Below, piece by piece: positions 53,132-61,699 of a stretch of DNA of 61,699 nucleotides. The notes beneath the pieces were generated by a model that was given only the letters and a program-made list of their open reading frames with translations, ran no database searches and had not been told where the DNA came from. The position numbers were made by a program, and so were the translations under genes. The DNA is from Anaerolinea sp. (lineage in GTDB: Bacteria; Chloroflexota; Anaerolineae; Promineifilales; Promineifilaceae). Location: contig JACSRF010000294.1 of NCBI GenBank assembly GCA_014879875.1, positions 1 through 61,699 of the forward strand, in the 5' to 3' direction. Numbering within the stretch: position 1 is the first letter of the stretch; each line of letters begins with the position of its first letter.

Positions 53132-54232
53132 TTAGAAGCGTGCCATCTCTAACCAGTCACCGTTCAGGGTGAGGTAACGGCCGTTCAAATTCGCCGTCAA
53201 GCAGGAATGTACCGGCAGCACGACGAGCAAATCTCCCACATTCACCTGGGCAAACAGGGCCGCGTCGGCCTGCACAATGCCGTGTTCCTGGGAAAGGGAA
53301 ATGACGCGGGCGGTGGGGTGACTGGCGCTCCAGCCGTTTTCCGTGAGGTGGGCGATACGGCCGTAATCTCCCTCCGCCGACATCTCCTTTGATAAATGCA
53401 CTGCGCCGCCGTAGATGACGATCTGCTGGCGACTCGCATGTTTGGCGACGACGGGGCAGGCCAGCGCCACGGCGATGTCCTCTTCCCGGCACGCGCCAAG
53501 CTGCCACTGCATCACGTCGTAAAAGACAAAGTTTCCCGGTCGAATTTCGTCTATGCCGCTGAACGTCTCCACCAGACTGCAACTGGGGGTGTCGCCGAGG
53601 GAGAGCGCCACCGTGTACCCTTGCCGCTGTAAGCTGGCCTGGATGCGTTGCAGACGGGTGACGGTTTGCTGGTAGATGTCGGTGATGGCTGTGTGCTGTG
53701 CATGGTAGGTGTGCCCGGCATGGGTGAGCAGCCCGGTCAGGCGCAGGTGGGGGAATTGGGCGACGGCCACCGCCACTGCGCTGATGCCCGCCTCATCCTG
53801 CCAATCCAGCCCGGTGCGCTGGTAGCCTACGTCAATTTTCAGCCAGATGTCTACAAAGTGGGTGAGGTGTTGGCCGAGGAAAACGGCCGTATCCACCGAC
53901 TCCACCAGCAGCCCCAGGCGGACGCGCTGCGCCAGGTCATTCATCGCCCGGTGTTGGCGCACATTGGCCGGGAAGGCGATGGTGATGTCGTCCCAACCAT
54001 GGTCGGCAAAGTAGGCGGCCATATCTACCGAGGAAACGGTGACGGCCGTCACGCCGCGCGCGCGAAACCATGCGCCAACGGCCGCCGCCTGGTGCGTTTT
54101 GAAATGGGGACGCAGGCGCACACCGCTGTGGTCGGCCCTGGTTGCCATGTGTTCAATATTGCGCATGGCTCTGTTTGGGTCCAGTAACAACGTCGGTTTT
54201 ACGATCAACTGTGACAGGTCTCCGCCAATCAT
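53132..54232 (-). CDS. D-threonine aldolase / D-serine dehydratase-like PLP enzyme
   Basis: This 366-residue fold type III (alanine racemase-like) enzyme has the Schiff-base Lys in RPHFKTHQ (about residue 45), a TIM-barrel core and C-terminal beta-domain residues SQEHG and LPVHSC that form the metal-binding His/Cys pair of D-threonine aldolase and DSD1-type D-serine dehydratase. It would cleave or dehydrate D-beta-hydroxy amino acids. No operon partner is close by. An AGGAG lies 14 bases upstream of the ATG, a long spacing, so the true start could be a few codons in. Confidence 0.85.
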   Translation of the reverse strand: MIGGDLSQLIVKPTLLLDPNRAMRNIEHMATRADHSGVRLRPHFKTHQAAAVGAWFRARGVTAVTVSSVDMAAYFADHGWDDITIAFPANVRQHRAMNDLAQRVRLGLLVESVDTAVFLGQHLTHFVDIWLKIDVGYQRTGLDWQDEAGISAVAVAVAQFPHLRLTGLLTHAGHTYHAQHTAITDIYQQTVTRLQRIQASLQRQGYTVALSLGDTPSCSLVETFSGIDEIRPGNFVFYDVMQWQLGACREEDIAVALACPVVAKHASRQQIVIYGGAVHLSKEMSAEGDYGRIAHLTENGWSASHPTARVISLSQEHGIVQADAALFAQVNVGDLLVVLPVHSCLTANLNGRYLTLNGDWLEMARF

Positions 54233-54267
54233 GTTGCTTATGCAATCTCCTGATATAATTCTGACTT

Positions 54268-54283
54268 ATAACGATTTCGTTAT
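54268..54283. promoter_or_regulatory. Perfect palindrome, possible operator
   Basis: ATAACGA-TT-TCGTTAT lies 36 bases upstream of the D-threonine aldolase-like gene and overlaps its likely promoter. It also lies in the divergent space before the coiled-coil membrane protein. Confidence 0.4.
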
Positions 54284-54443
54284 GTTTGCCCGCAGCGTTA
54301 AAATGGTTCTTGGCAACATTATGTGCTTGCTAGATGGGTTACGTATTGCGTGACGAGTAGGCAACCGCAATCAGCGAACCCAAATAGTAGCACATGAATG
54401 GACAAAGGCCATACCCTATAAATGAGGAAGTAGGAGGCGCAAT

Positions 54444-55397
54444 ATGTTTCGTCGAATCATTGGTATCGTGATGCTTTTGTTGGGGTTGGTAGGTCTGGTG
54501 ATCAGTGGGACCGGCGTCTATTTTGGGCGGCAGGCAGTGGATGGGTTGTTCAAAGGGTTGGATGATACATTGGTGTTGGCGTCGCAGGGGTTGGATACGG
54601 CCGTTGACAGCCTGGAATTGGCGAAAAGCACCCTGGGCGACGTGAACGATGGGCTAGATACGGTGGAAGGGGCGACCCTGAGCATGGCCAAGACGGTGAC
54701 GGACACACGGCCGTTGCTCGACCAGGTTTCGGTTGTCGTCAGCCAGAATGCGCCGGCCAGTGTCGAAGCGATGCAAGATTCCATCCCCGCGCTGGCCAGT
54801 GTCGCCGCCACCATTGACCAAACGTTGATCATCTTAAGCCAGTTCCGCATTGACGAAGAAATTCTCGGCGTGCCATTCAGATACGATCTTGGCATTAACT
54901 ATGAACCGACGGTTCCTTTTGATCAGGCATTTATTGGCCTGGGCGCAAGTTTAGATGGGCTGCCCGAAGAGCTGCGTTCGGTGGAGGGCAACCTGACCAT
55001 TGCCAACGCGAACCTGGCGGCGATCAGTGACAGCATTGTCGCCATTTCCCAGGATATTGAGACGATTAACAGCCGTGTCGCCGAAGTCCCCGCACAGCTA
55101 GACAGCTACGGGGGCATTATCAAACAAATCAACACTTCGTTGACCACCGTGCGTACCCAGGTGACGCAGCAGCAAGAGCGCGCCAAGCTCGCCATCACCT
55201 TCATCCTCATCTGGTGGGGGCTGCCGCAAATCGCCCTGGTCATCATTGGCTGGGACTTTTTCTTAGGGCGGCGCGGCGCCAGCGCCAAGGAAATTCGCAA
55301 TGTGCGCAAAGAATTGGCCGATCTGCGCGAAAGCGACGAGGAACAAGATAAGACATTGGCCGTCCTGCGTGAAAGCGACGACCAGGCAGACAAGTGA
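54444..55397 (+). CDS. Two-helix membrane protein with long coiled coil
   Basis: This 317-residue protein has an N-terminal transmembrane helix (about 5-27), a long extracytoplasmic helical region (about 30-240) with heptad patterns and many Leu/Asp/Ser residues, a second transmembrane helix (about 255-275), and a charged tail of two near-identical repeats (LRESDEEQDKTLAVLRESDD). The layout resembles chemoreceptor-like or DUF948-like proteins without a signalling domain. AGTAGGAGG precedes the start. The function is unknown. Confidence 0.65.
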   Translation: MFRRIIGIVMLLLGLVGLVISGTGVYFGRQAVDGLFKGLDDTLVLASQGLDTAVDSLELAKSTLGDVNDGLDTVEGATLSMAKTVTDTRPLLDQVSVVVSQNAPASVEAMQDSIPALASVAATIDQTLIILSQFRIDEEILGVPFRYDLGINYEPTVPFDQAFIGLGASLDGLPEELRSVEGNLTIANANLAAISDSIVAISQDIETINSRVAEVPAQLDSYGGIIKQINTSLTTVRTQVTQQQERAKLAITFILIWWGLPQIALVIIGWDFFLGRRGASAKEIRNVRKELADLRESDEEQDKTLAVLRESDDQADK

Positions 55398-55403
55398 GCA
55401 AGA

Positions 55404-55479
55404 GTAGGGGCGAGGCAGTTGGAGATAGCGTTGATGTTTAGCCAATATGTTGTGCCAACTGCCTCACCCTTGCCCCTAC
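55404..55479. repeat. Imperfect long inverted repeat
   Basis: GTAGGGGCGAGGCAGTTGG (55404-55422) and CCAACTGCCTC...TTGCCCCTAC (55455-55479) can pair with a small bulge. It lies between the coiled-coil protein and the Uma2 gene and may terminate the former. Confidence 0.65.
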
Positions 55480-55495
55480 CTTCAAGGAGCGACAG

Positions 55496-56185
55496 ATGGT
55501 GACGAAACAGATAGAACCGGCGACCCGCACGCGGCGCAAAACCGGCACAAGTAACGCCATGAGTTATGAAGCATATCTCACCCTGGACAGTGGCAGTCGC
55601 CTGACGGAATGGGTAGATGGGGAGGTTGTTTTTCACATGCCTGCACGCTTTGAGCATCAACGTATCCTGGAATTCTTGTACGCTTTGATTCGCGAGTACG
55701 TTATCTTGTTCCAATTGGGCATTACGCGAATTGCCCCCTTTGAGGTAAAGCTATGGCCCGGCGGCCCCAGCCGGGAACCGGATATGCTCTTTTTGAAGCA
55801 GGAAAACATGGAACGGCTCACTTCCCGGCGGTTGGAAGGCCCCCCCGACCTGGCGGTGGAGATCGTCTCGCCAGACAGTGTGTACCGTGACCGGGACAAG
55901 AAGTATTACGAATATGCTCAGGCCGGCGTCGGCGAATATTGGATCATTGATTCCCGTCCTGGCCGGCAGCGGGCCGATTTTTACCGCCTGACGGAGGAAG
56001 GTCGTTACCAGTTGTACGCCACGGAGGATGATGAACGGGTGGAAACGGCCGTTCTCCCCGGTTTCTGGCTCAATCCTGCCTGGCTGTGGCAAGACCCGCC
56101 CCCCAACGTCATCACCTTGCTCTACAATATGTCGCCGGACACGGCCGTTGCCCTGCAATCCCGCCTGCAAGAAACAAAAGCATAA
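55496..56185 (+). CDS. Uma2-family (DUF820) putative endonuclease
   Basis: This 229-residue protein has the PD-(D/E)xK-type core of Uma2 proteins: EWVDGEVV, EPDMLF (Asp), DLAVEIVSPDS (Glu/Asp) and a Lys near DRDKKYYEYA. The family is amplified in Cyanobacteria and Chloroflexota and its biological role is unsettled. AAGGAG precedes the ATG. The last 75 bases of shared sequence (56096-56170) recur almost exactly at 61374-61448 on the far side of the metal importer operon. Confidence 0.85.
   Translation: MVTKQIEPATRTRRKTGTSNAMSYEAYLTLDSGSRLTEWVDGEVVFHMPARFEHQRILEFLYALIREYVILFQLGITRIAPFEVKLWPGGPSREPDMLFLKQENMERLTSRRLEGPPDLAVEIVSPDSVYRDRDKKYYEYAQAGVGEYWIIDSRPGRQRADFYRLTEEGRYQLYATEDDERVETAVLPGFWLNPAWLWQDPPPNVITLLYNMSPDTAVALQSRLQETKA
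56096..56170. repeat. Direct repeat, left copy (3' end of Uma2 gene)
   Basis: This 75-base block matches 61374-61448 at 73 of 75 positions. A second similar block follows in both places (56256-56298 and 61524-61566). Confidence 0.85.
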
Positions 56186-56297
56186 CCACAAAGGCGCTAA
56201 CAGCGCCACTAGCGACAAAAAGTTGTTGATGTTTTTAGGAAGAAGGAAGAATAAAGGTGGTTGTGCTGTGCCTGCCAGGCAGCCAGCCACGCTTCCT

Positions 56298-56455
56298 TCC
56301 GGCCACCACTTGCGCCCATTTGTGAATGAGTTGGGGGGTGCATTCGGAACAGACGGGTAACGGCCGTTTCTGATACGTCCATATCACCACCGAAATCTCA
56401 TACGCCGTCCGGTTACAGTTAAAACCGGCTCGCCATACTTGCCGCTCATGATGTC
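56298..56455 (-). pseudogene. Decayed copy of nxrA fragment joined to the zinc-ribbon gene
   Basis: Read on the minus strand, 56455-56425 matches 3087-3117 of the molybdopterin subunit gene (encoding DIMSGKYGEP) at about 28 of 31 bases. From 56424 to about 56298 the sequence matches the 63-residue ribbon gene, encoding FNCNRTAYEISVVIWTYQ, CSECTPQLIHKW and the linking residues. Gene order is the same as at 3087-4387, with about 1.1 kb deleted between. This is a relic of a second nxr/nar locus or of a duplication. Confidence 0.75.
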
Positions 56456-56510
56456 ATTGCAGCGCGGTTTATTTGCGTGCAGGTTTCTCTGAAATCAACA
56501 ATTCATCCTC

Positions 56511-56538
56511 TTGACATTTTGTGTTGTTAATATACAAT
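56511..56538 (+). promoter_or_regulatory. Promoter of the DtxR/MntR-metal importer operon
   Basis: TTGACA (56511-56516) and TACAAT (56533-56538) are 16 bases apart. The regulator start codon is at 56592. Confidence 0.7.
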
Positions 56539-56554
56539 TTAGTCTAAGCTAAAT
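56537..56554. promoter_or_regulatory. DtxR/MntR-type operator
   Basis: ATTTAGTCTAAGCTAAAT is a perfect ATTTAG-N6-CTAAAT inverted repeat that overlaps the -10 element. Its position fits metal-dependent autorepression by the adjacent regulator. Confidence 0.6.
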
Positions 56555-56591
56555 ATTTTATTAGCTATATAGTGACAGATCGGGCTGAACC

Positions 56592-57269
56592 ATGACCCAA
56601 CTATCTAAATCATCACAGGATTACTTGAAAACCATCTACAAACTCACTACCCAACAAGAGCGGGTTTCAACCTCCCAACTTGCCGACTATCTCAATCTCA
56701 AACCGGCTTCGGTCACCAACATGGTGCAAAAGCTGGCCCAGGCAGAGCCGCCGTTGGTGGATTACCAGAAACATCATGGCGTGGCGCTCACCCCAGATGG
56801 TGAGCGGTCGGCGCTAGAAATGGTACGTCATCACCGCCTGTTGGAGCTGTTTTTGCATGAGGTGCTGGGCTTTTCGTGGGATGAGGTACATGAAGAGGCG
56901 GAGCGGCTGGAGCATTGCATCTCGGAAAAGATGGAGCGGCGCATTGCTGAACTGTTAAACCATCCCCGGCTCGACCCGCACGGGGAGCCGATTCCCAACC
57001 ACAATCTGGAGATTGTGCTGCCGCATGATTTGCCCCTGAGCCAACTGCGCCGCGGGGATCAGGCGATTATCCGACGGGTGGACGACCATGACGATGCGCT
57101 GCTGCGCTATTTGGACGAGATTGGCCTGCGGCTGGATGTGTCGCTGCAAGTGGTGAATTGTGTATCGTTTGACCGGACGATGCAGCTGCAGATTGCCGGG
57201 ATGGATCAACCGTTAGTGGTTGGGGCACGGATTACAGATCATATTTTTGTAGAAATTATCACGAACTGA
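56592..57269 (+). CDS. mntR: DtxR/MntR-family metal-dependent repressor
   Basis: This 225-residue protein has an N-terminal winged helix (about 5-65, SQDYLKTIYKL and STSQLADYLNLKPASVTNMVQ), a metal-binding dimerisation domain with HHRLLELFLHEVLG and a conserved EEAERLEHCIS helix, and a C-terminal FeoA/SH3-like domain (about 150-225). The family represses metal uptake genes when Mn or Fe is sufficient. It is the first gene of the importer operon, 25 bases before the binding protein, with an operator-like palindrome at its promoter. Confidence 0.88.
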   Translation: MTQLSKSSQDYLKTIYKLTTQQERVSTSQLADYLNLKPASVTNMVQKLAQAEPPLVDYQKHHGVALTPDGERSALEMVRHHRLLELFLHEVLGFSWDEVHEEAERLEHCISEKMERRIAELLNHPRLDPHGEPIPNHNLEIVLPHDLPLSQLRRGDQAIIRRVDDHDDALLRYLDEIGLRLDVSLQVVNCVSFDRTMQLQIAGMDQPLVVGARITDHIFVEIITN

Positions 57270-57294
57270 TTTTACGATAAGGAGTAATAGAAAG

Positions 57295-58248
57295 ATGCGT
57301 CAAATGAAGTGGATTATAAAGTATAGCTGGTTGATGATGGTGTGGGCGGCAACGGCCGTTTTCCTCACCAGTTGCAGTAATAATCCGGCCATTGCCGAAA
57401 GCGACGGCCGCTTGCAAGTAGTCGCCACCATCGGCCAGGTTGCCGACGCCGCCCGCATCGTCGGCGGCGACCATGTGGTTGTGACCGGCCTGATGGGGCC
57501 GGGGGTAGACCCCCACCTGTACACCGCCAGCGAAAGTGATGTGAGTAAACTGAGTGAGGCGGACATTATTTTTTATAACGGTCTTTTTCTGGAAGCACAA
57601 ATGGCCGGGGTGCTGAAGCAGATTGGGGAACGGAAAACGGCCGTTCCCGCCGCCGAAGCCATTCCCGTCGAAAAACGGCTCGCCTCTCCTGTATACCAAA
57701 ACGCCCACGACCCACACGTCTGGTTTGATGTTCAGTTATGGCAATACGCGGTTAAAGCCATCCGCGACACCTACATCACCGCGGACCCTGACCATGCCGC
57801 CGATTATGAAGCCAACGCCGCCGCCTACCTGGCCGAACTGGAATCGCTCGACCAATATGTGCGCGATACGGCCGCTAAACTACCGCCGGAACAGCGCATC
57901 CTCATCACCGCCCACGACGCCTTTGGTTACTTTGGGCAAGCGTATGGCTTTGAAGTGCGCGGCTTGCAAGGAATTAGCACCGCCTCAGAAGCGTCTACCA
58001 GTGACGTGCAGATATTAGCCAACTATATTGTCGAAAAACAGATCAAGGCGGTCTTCATTGAGTCGTCCGTACCGGTACGCACAATCGAGGCGGTGCAAGC
58101 GGCCGTTGCTGCGCAAGGCCACACCGTCAACATCGGCGGCGAGCTGTTTTCCGATGCTCTCGGCAACGCCGACACGCCGGAAGGCAGTTACATCGGCGTC
58201 GTCCGCCATAACATTGATACCATCGTCGCCGCCCTGCTTGGGCAGTAA
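57295..58248 (+). CDS. Mn/Zn ABC transporter substrate-binding lipoprotein (TroA/MntC/ZnuA-type)
   Basis: This 317-residue cluster A-I binding protein has a lipoprotein signal ending LTSC (about residue 25), metal-ligand motifs [23 protein letters not shown] and FIESSV, and a final Asp in ELFSDALG. The set is typical of TroA-type Mn(II)/Zn(II) binding proteins. The lack of a His-rich loop favours Mn over Zn, which is inference. It captures metal outside the membrane for the ATPase and permeases encoded downstream. A GGAG lies before the ATG. Confidence 0.9.
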   Translation: MRQMKWIIKYSWLMMVWAATAVFLTSCSNNPAIAESDGRLQVVATIGQVADAARIVGGDHVVVTGLMGPGVDPHLYTASESDVSKLSEADIIFYNGLFLEAQMAGVLKQIGERKTAVPAAEAIPVEKRLASPVYQNAHDPHVWFDVQLWQYAVKAIRDTYITADPDHAADYEANAAAYLAELESLDQYVRDTAAKLPPEQRILITAHDAFGYFGQAYGFEVRGLQGISTASEASTSDVQILANYIVEKQIKAVFIESSVPVRTIEAVQAAVAAQGHTVNIGGELFSDALGNADTPEGSYIGVVRHNIDTIVAALLGQ

Positions 58249-58252
58249 ATGG

Positions 58253-58317
58253 TGGCGAGTGGACGGTGGCAAGTGGGCAGAAAAACTGATCACTGTCCAC
58301 TCGCCACTGACGACTCG
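58253..58317. repeat. Tandem/inverted GTGG-CGAGT repeats
   Basis: GGTGGCGAGTGGACGGTGGC is followed by its inverted form CACTGTCCACTCGCCACTGA, another intergenic short-unit hairpin between the binding protein and the ATPase genes. Confidence 0.65.
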
Positions 58318-58330
58318 CAAAGGACACCCA

Positions 58331-59080
58331 ATGAACAACAATTACGCAATTGAAGTAGAAGATCTGACGATGGCTTACGGCAACAAGCCGGTGTTGTGGG
58401 ATATTGACCTGCATGTTCCGGAAGGAGTGTTGATGGCGGTTGTCGGCCCTAATGGGGCGGGCAAGACGACGCTGATTAAAACGATTTTGGGATTACTGAA
58501 ACCGGCCGCCGGGCGGATTCTGATTTACGACAAGCCATATGCCGAACAGCGCAAGCAGGTGGCGTATGTGCCCCAGCGCGGCAGTGTGGATTGGGATTTT
58601 CCAACGAGTGTGCTGGATATTGTGATGATGGGCAGATACGGCCGTCTCGGTTGGTTCAAACGTCCCGGCAGCCATGATAAACGGTTGGCGCTGGAATCGC
58701 TGGAGAAAGTGGGCATGACCAAATTCGCCCAGCGGCAAATCAGCCAGCTTTCCGGCGGGCAGCAGCAGCGCACTTTTCTTGCCCGCGCCCTGGTGCAAGA
58801 TGCCCAGGTTTACTTTATGGATGAACCGTTTCAAGGGGTAGACGCCACCACCGAGCGGGCTATCGTCCACCTGCTGAAAGATTTGCGGGCGGCCGGCAAA
58901 ACCGTCGTCGTCGTCCACCACGATCTGCAAACCGTGCCCGAATACTTCGATTGGGTCACATTGCTCAACGTCCGCCGCATCGCCAGTGGCCCGGTCGCCG
59001 AAGTTTTTACCGATGAAAACCTCCGCCTCACCTATGGCGGGCGGGTTGCCTTCCTCAGCCGGAGTAATGGGGTGGGATGA
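58331..59080 (+). CDS. Mn/Zn ABC transporter ATP-binding protein
   Basis: This 249-residue ABC ATPase has Walker [10 protein letters not shown]-loop VPQRG, signature LSGGQQQR, Walker B VYFMDEP and the switch His in VVVHHD. The family is TroB/MntB/ZnuC-like. The ATG at 58331 was chosen because upstream in-frame sequence overlaps the binding-protein gene. It powers metal import with the two permeases. Confidence 0.92.
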   Translation: MNNNYAIEVEDLTMAYGNKPVLWDIDLHVPEGVLMAVVGPNGAGKTTLIKTILGLLKPAAGRILIYDKPYAEQRKQVAYVPQRGSVDWDFPTSVLDIVMMGRYGRLGWFKRPGSHDKRLALESLEKVGMTKFAQRQISQLSGGQQQRTFLARALVQDAQVYFMDEPFQGVDATTERAIVHLLKDLRAAGKTVVVVHHDLQTVPEYFDWVTLLNVRRIASGPVAEVFTDENLRLTYGGRVAFLSRSNGVG

Positions 59081-59137
59081 GTGGTCAGCGGCGCGTAATA
59101 AGACTCCCATACTCCCATACTCCCCAACGAAAAAACA

Positions 59138-60261
59138 ATGGACATTTTAACCCAACTTTTTACCGATTATACCCTTCGCACGGTGGCGCTGGGGGCGGCG
59201 ACGCTGGGGATTACCAGCGGGGCGCTCGGCTCGTTTGCCGTCTTGCGGCGGCAAAGCCTGTTGGGAGACGCGATCTCCCATGCCGCCCTGCCCGGCGTCG
59301 TGTTGGCCTTCATGCTCACCGGCAGTAAATCGCCGCTGGTGTTGTTGTTGGGAGCGGCCGTAGCCGGGCTGCTCGGCACATTATTGATGACCAGCATCAC
59401 CCGCCACACCCGCATCAAAGAGGACAGCGCCCTCGGCATCATCCTGTCCGTCTTTTTTGGGTTGGGGCTGATGCTGCTCACCTTTTTACAGCGCAACCCA
59501 GACGCTCGACAGGCGGGCCTGAATAGTTTTCTCTTTGGGCAGGCGGCCACCCTGTTACAGCGGGATGTGGTGGTGATGGCAATGTTCGGCGGATTGGCGC
59601 TGTTGTTGATGGCGCTGTTCTGGAAAGAACTAAAACTGCTCAGTTTTGACCCTGATTTCGGGGCCAGCATCGGCTTTCCGATGCTCTGGCTGGATATTCT
59701 GCTGACAACCCTGCTGGTGATTGCCATTGTGATTGGGTTACAGGCGGTCGGTGTGGTGCTGATGAGCGCGATGGTGGTCGCCCCGGCGGCCGCCGCCCGC
59801 CAATGGAGTGACCGGTTAGGGGTGATGGTGGGGCTGGCCGGATTTTTCGGCGCATTGGCCGGAGTGGTTGGGGCTACCATCAGCAGTTTGGGGCGGGGAT
59901 TGTCTACCGGGCCGGTGGTGGTACTTGCGATCAGCGGTATTGTCTTGTTGTCCCTGTTGTTGGCCCCCAATCGCGGGCTGGTGTGGAACTGGCTGCGCCG
60001 CCAGCGGGAACATCATCAACTACAACTGCGGACGGTGTTGACCAATCTGTACCTGCTGGCGCAGCAGCATGACGACCCGCACCACGCCCATGAAACGGCC
60101 GTTCTTCAGGCAATGAGCTTTCAGCGGGGCGGCGTCCGGCACAGCCTGACCGCGCTGGCTGATTTAGGTTGGGTACAGCCGGTTGACGAAAGCCGCTGGT
60201 ACATAACCCCGACCGGTATCACTGAAGCCCAAAACTTATTCGCCGACAAGGCAGGTGACGC

Positions 60262-60265
<4 letters not shown>
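59138..60265 (+). CDS. Mn/Zn ABC transporter permease 1 with C-terminal winged-helix-like extension
   Basis: This 375-residue ABC-3 family permease has about eight transmembrane helices in residues 10-285, with the family motif QSLLGDAISHAALPGVVLAF near residue 40. About 85 extra residues at the C-terminus (290-375, LRTVLTNLYLLAQQ...RGGVRHSLTALADLGWV...ITPTG) look like a winged helix. Such tails are seen in TroC-type permeases. It overlaps permease 2 by four bases (ATGA), so the two subunits are translationally coupled. Confidence 0.9.
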
Positions 60266-61371
<1,106 letters not shown>

Positions 61372-61373
61372 AT

Positions 61374-61448
61374 CCGCCCCCCAACGTCATCACTTTGCTC
61401 TACAATATGTCGCCGAACACGGCCGTTGCCCTGCAATCCCGCCTGCAA
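61374..61448. repeat. Direct repeat, right copy (3' end of a Uma2 gene)
   Basis: It matches 56096-56170 at 73 of 75 positions but is not attached to a Uma2 coding sequence. It is immediately followed by a PIN-domain remnant on the minus strand. Confidence 0.85.
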
Positions 61449-61449
61449 A

Positions 61450-61634
61450 GTAATGAGTAGGTTGGCGTGGGTTAAAGTGGTTGCCTGTTTAGCGCCAACG
61501 CGCCGTTGCATGATGTAAAACAATGTGGTTATGCTGTGCGCTGCCAGGTAACCAGCCACGTTTCCTTTATCAACGGCCGTCCATACCTTCGCCGCATCTA
61601 AGAAGTGTGGTTCCCGCTTTTCCAGCACATCCTC
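61450..61634 (-). pseudogene. PIN-domain (VapC-like) protein remnant
   Basis: The minus strand encodes DVLEKREPHFLDAAKVW...GNVAGYLAAHSITTLFYIMQRRVG, a pattern typical of PIN-domain toxins with the conserved SAHS/TTLFY segment. The N-terminal strand with the first catalytic Asp is missing or replaced by short repeats (61635-61690), and the C-terminus runs into the Uma2 repeat. A shorter related fragment (EGSVAGCLAG) lies on the minus strand near 56250-56300. Confidence 0.6.
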
Positions 61635-61699
61635 CAGTTACACGGAGTTGCACGGAGGATACACAGAGTGACACGGAGATCAGGAGAAATCAAGCGTAA
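61635..61699. repeat. ACACGGAG-type short repeats at the window edge
   Basis: TTACACGGAG, TGCACGGAG and GACACGGAG recur in the last 65 bases, another example of intergenic short tandem units. Confidence 0.5.

Overview
The window reads as a chromosome segment from a member of the Chloroflexota, probably a facultatively anaerobic relative of the Anaerolineae/Caldilineae/Ardenticatenia. This is an inference from gene families (SARP/NB-ARC/TPR regulator, Uma2 nuclease, ELWxxDGT and choice-of-anchor Q surface proteins, secreted proteins ending in YLPxI) and not from a marker gene. No rRNA, tRNA or CRISPR array was recognised. The palindrome ACGGCCGT, often extended to AACGGCCGTT, recurs about every 400 bp inside genes on both strands.

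Region 1 (357-13,909) is a respiratory nitrogen-oxide locus. It holds a Tat-exported molybdopterin subunit and an Fe-S subunit that resemble the extracytoplasmic nitrite oxidoreductase/nitrate reductase clade (Nitrospira/anammox-type NxrAB, pNar), two small unnamed proteins between them, a TorD/NarJ-like chaperone, an ethylbenzene-dehydrogenase-type heme b subunit, a polytopic membrane protein, a frameshifted FmdE-like gene, a secreted cytochrome c/cytochrome d1 protein with a degenerate cupredoxin domain, and a NarX/NarL-type two-component pair. The likely chemistry is nitrate/nitrite interconversion outside the membrane coupled to NirS-like nitrite reduction.

Region 2 (13,872-31,123) has a SARP-type regulator on the minus strand, a small conserved protein with a lipoprotein S1-PDZ protease, and then five consecutive secreted surface proteins: Kelch/SdrD-like, ELWxxDGT repeats, and three parallel beta-helix proteins.

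Region 3 (31,306-37,870) is a second nitrogen-oxide or redox cluster: a Crp/Fnr regulator, small membrane and PRC-barrel proteins, a cupin/ferritin-like remnant, a heme-copper-oxidase-like membrane protein, a flavodoxin, and a DUF2249/NnrS-like/small heme-copper-like operon. A perfect Fnr/Dnr-type box (TTGAT-N4-ATCAA) and a near-perfect one lie between the divergent flavodoxin gene and that operon. A Tn3 transposase tail and an MFS transporter tail follow as debris.

Region 4 (38,655-52,471) encodes an LPASG-anchored protein, a strong bidirectional terminator, a 4,119-residue secreted beta-helix/Ig-like protein and a Flp-type pilin with a C-terminal extension. Region 5 (52,770-56,185) holds a DUF983 protein, a D-threonine aldolase-like enzyme, a coiled-coil membrane protein and a Uma2 nuclease. 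Region 6 (56,511-61,371) is a DtxR/MntR-controlled Mn/Zn ABC importer operon. It is bounded by two copies of the 3' end of the Uma2 gene. Its left edge also carries a decayed second copy of part of the nxrA/zinc-ribbon locus from Region 1.
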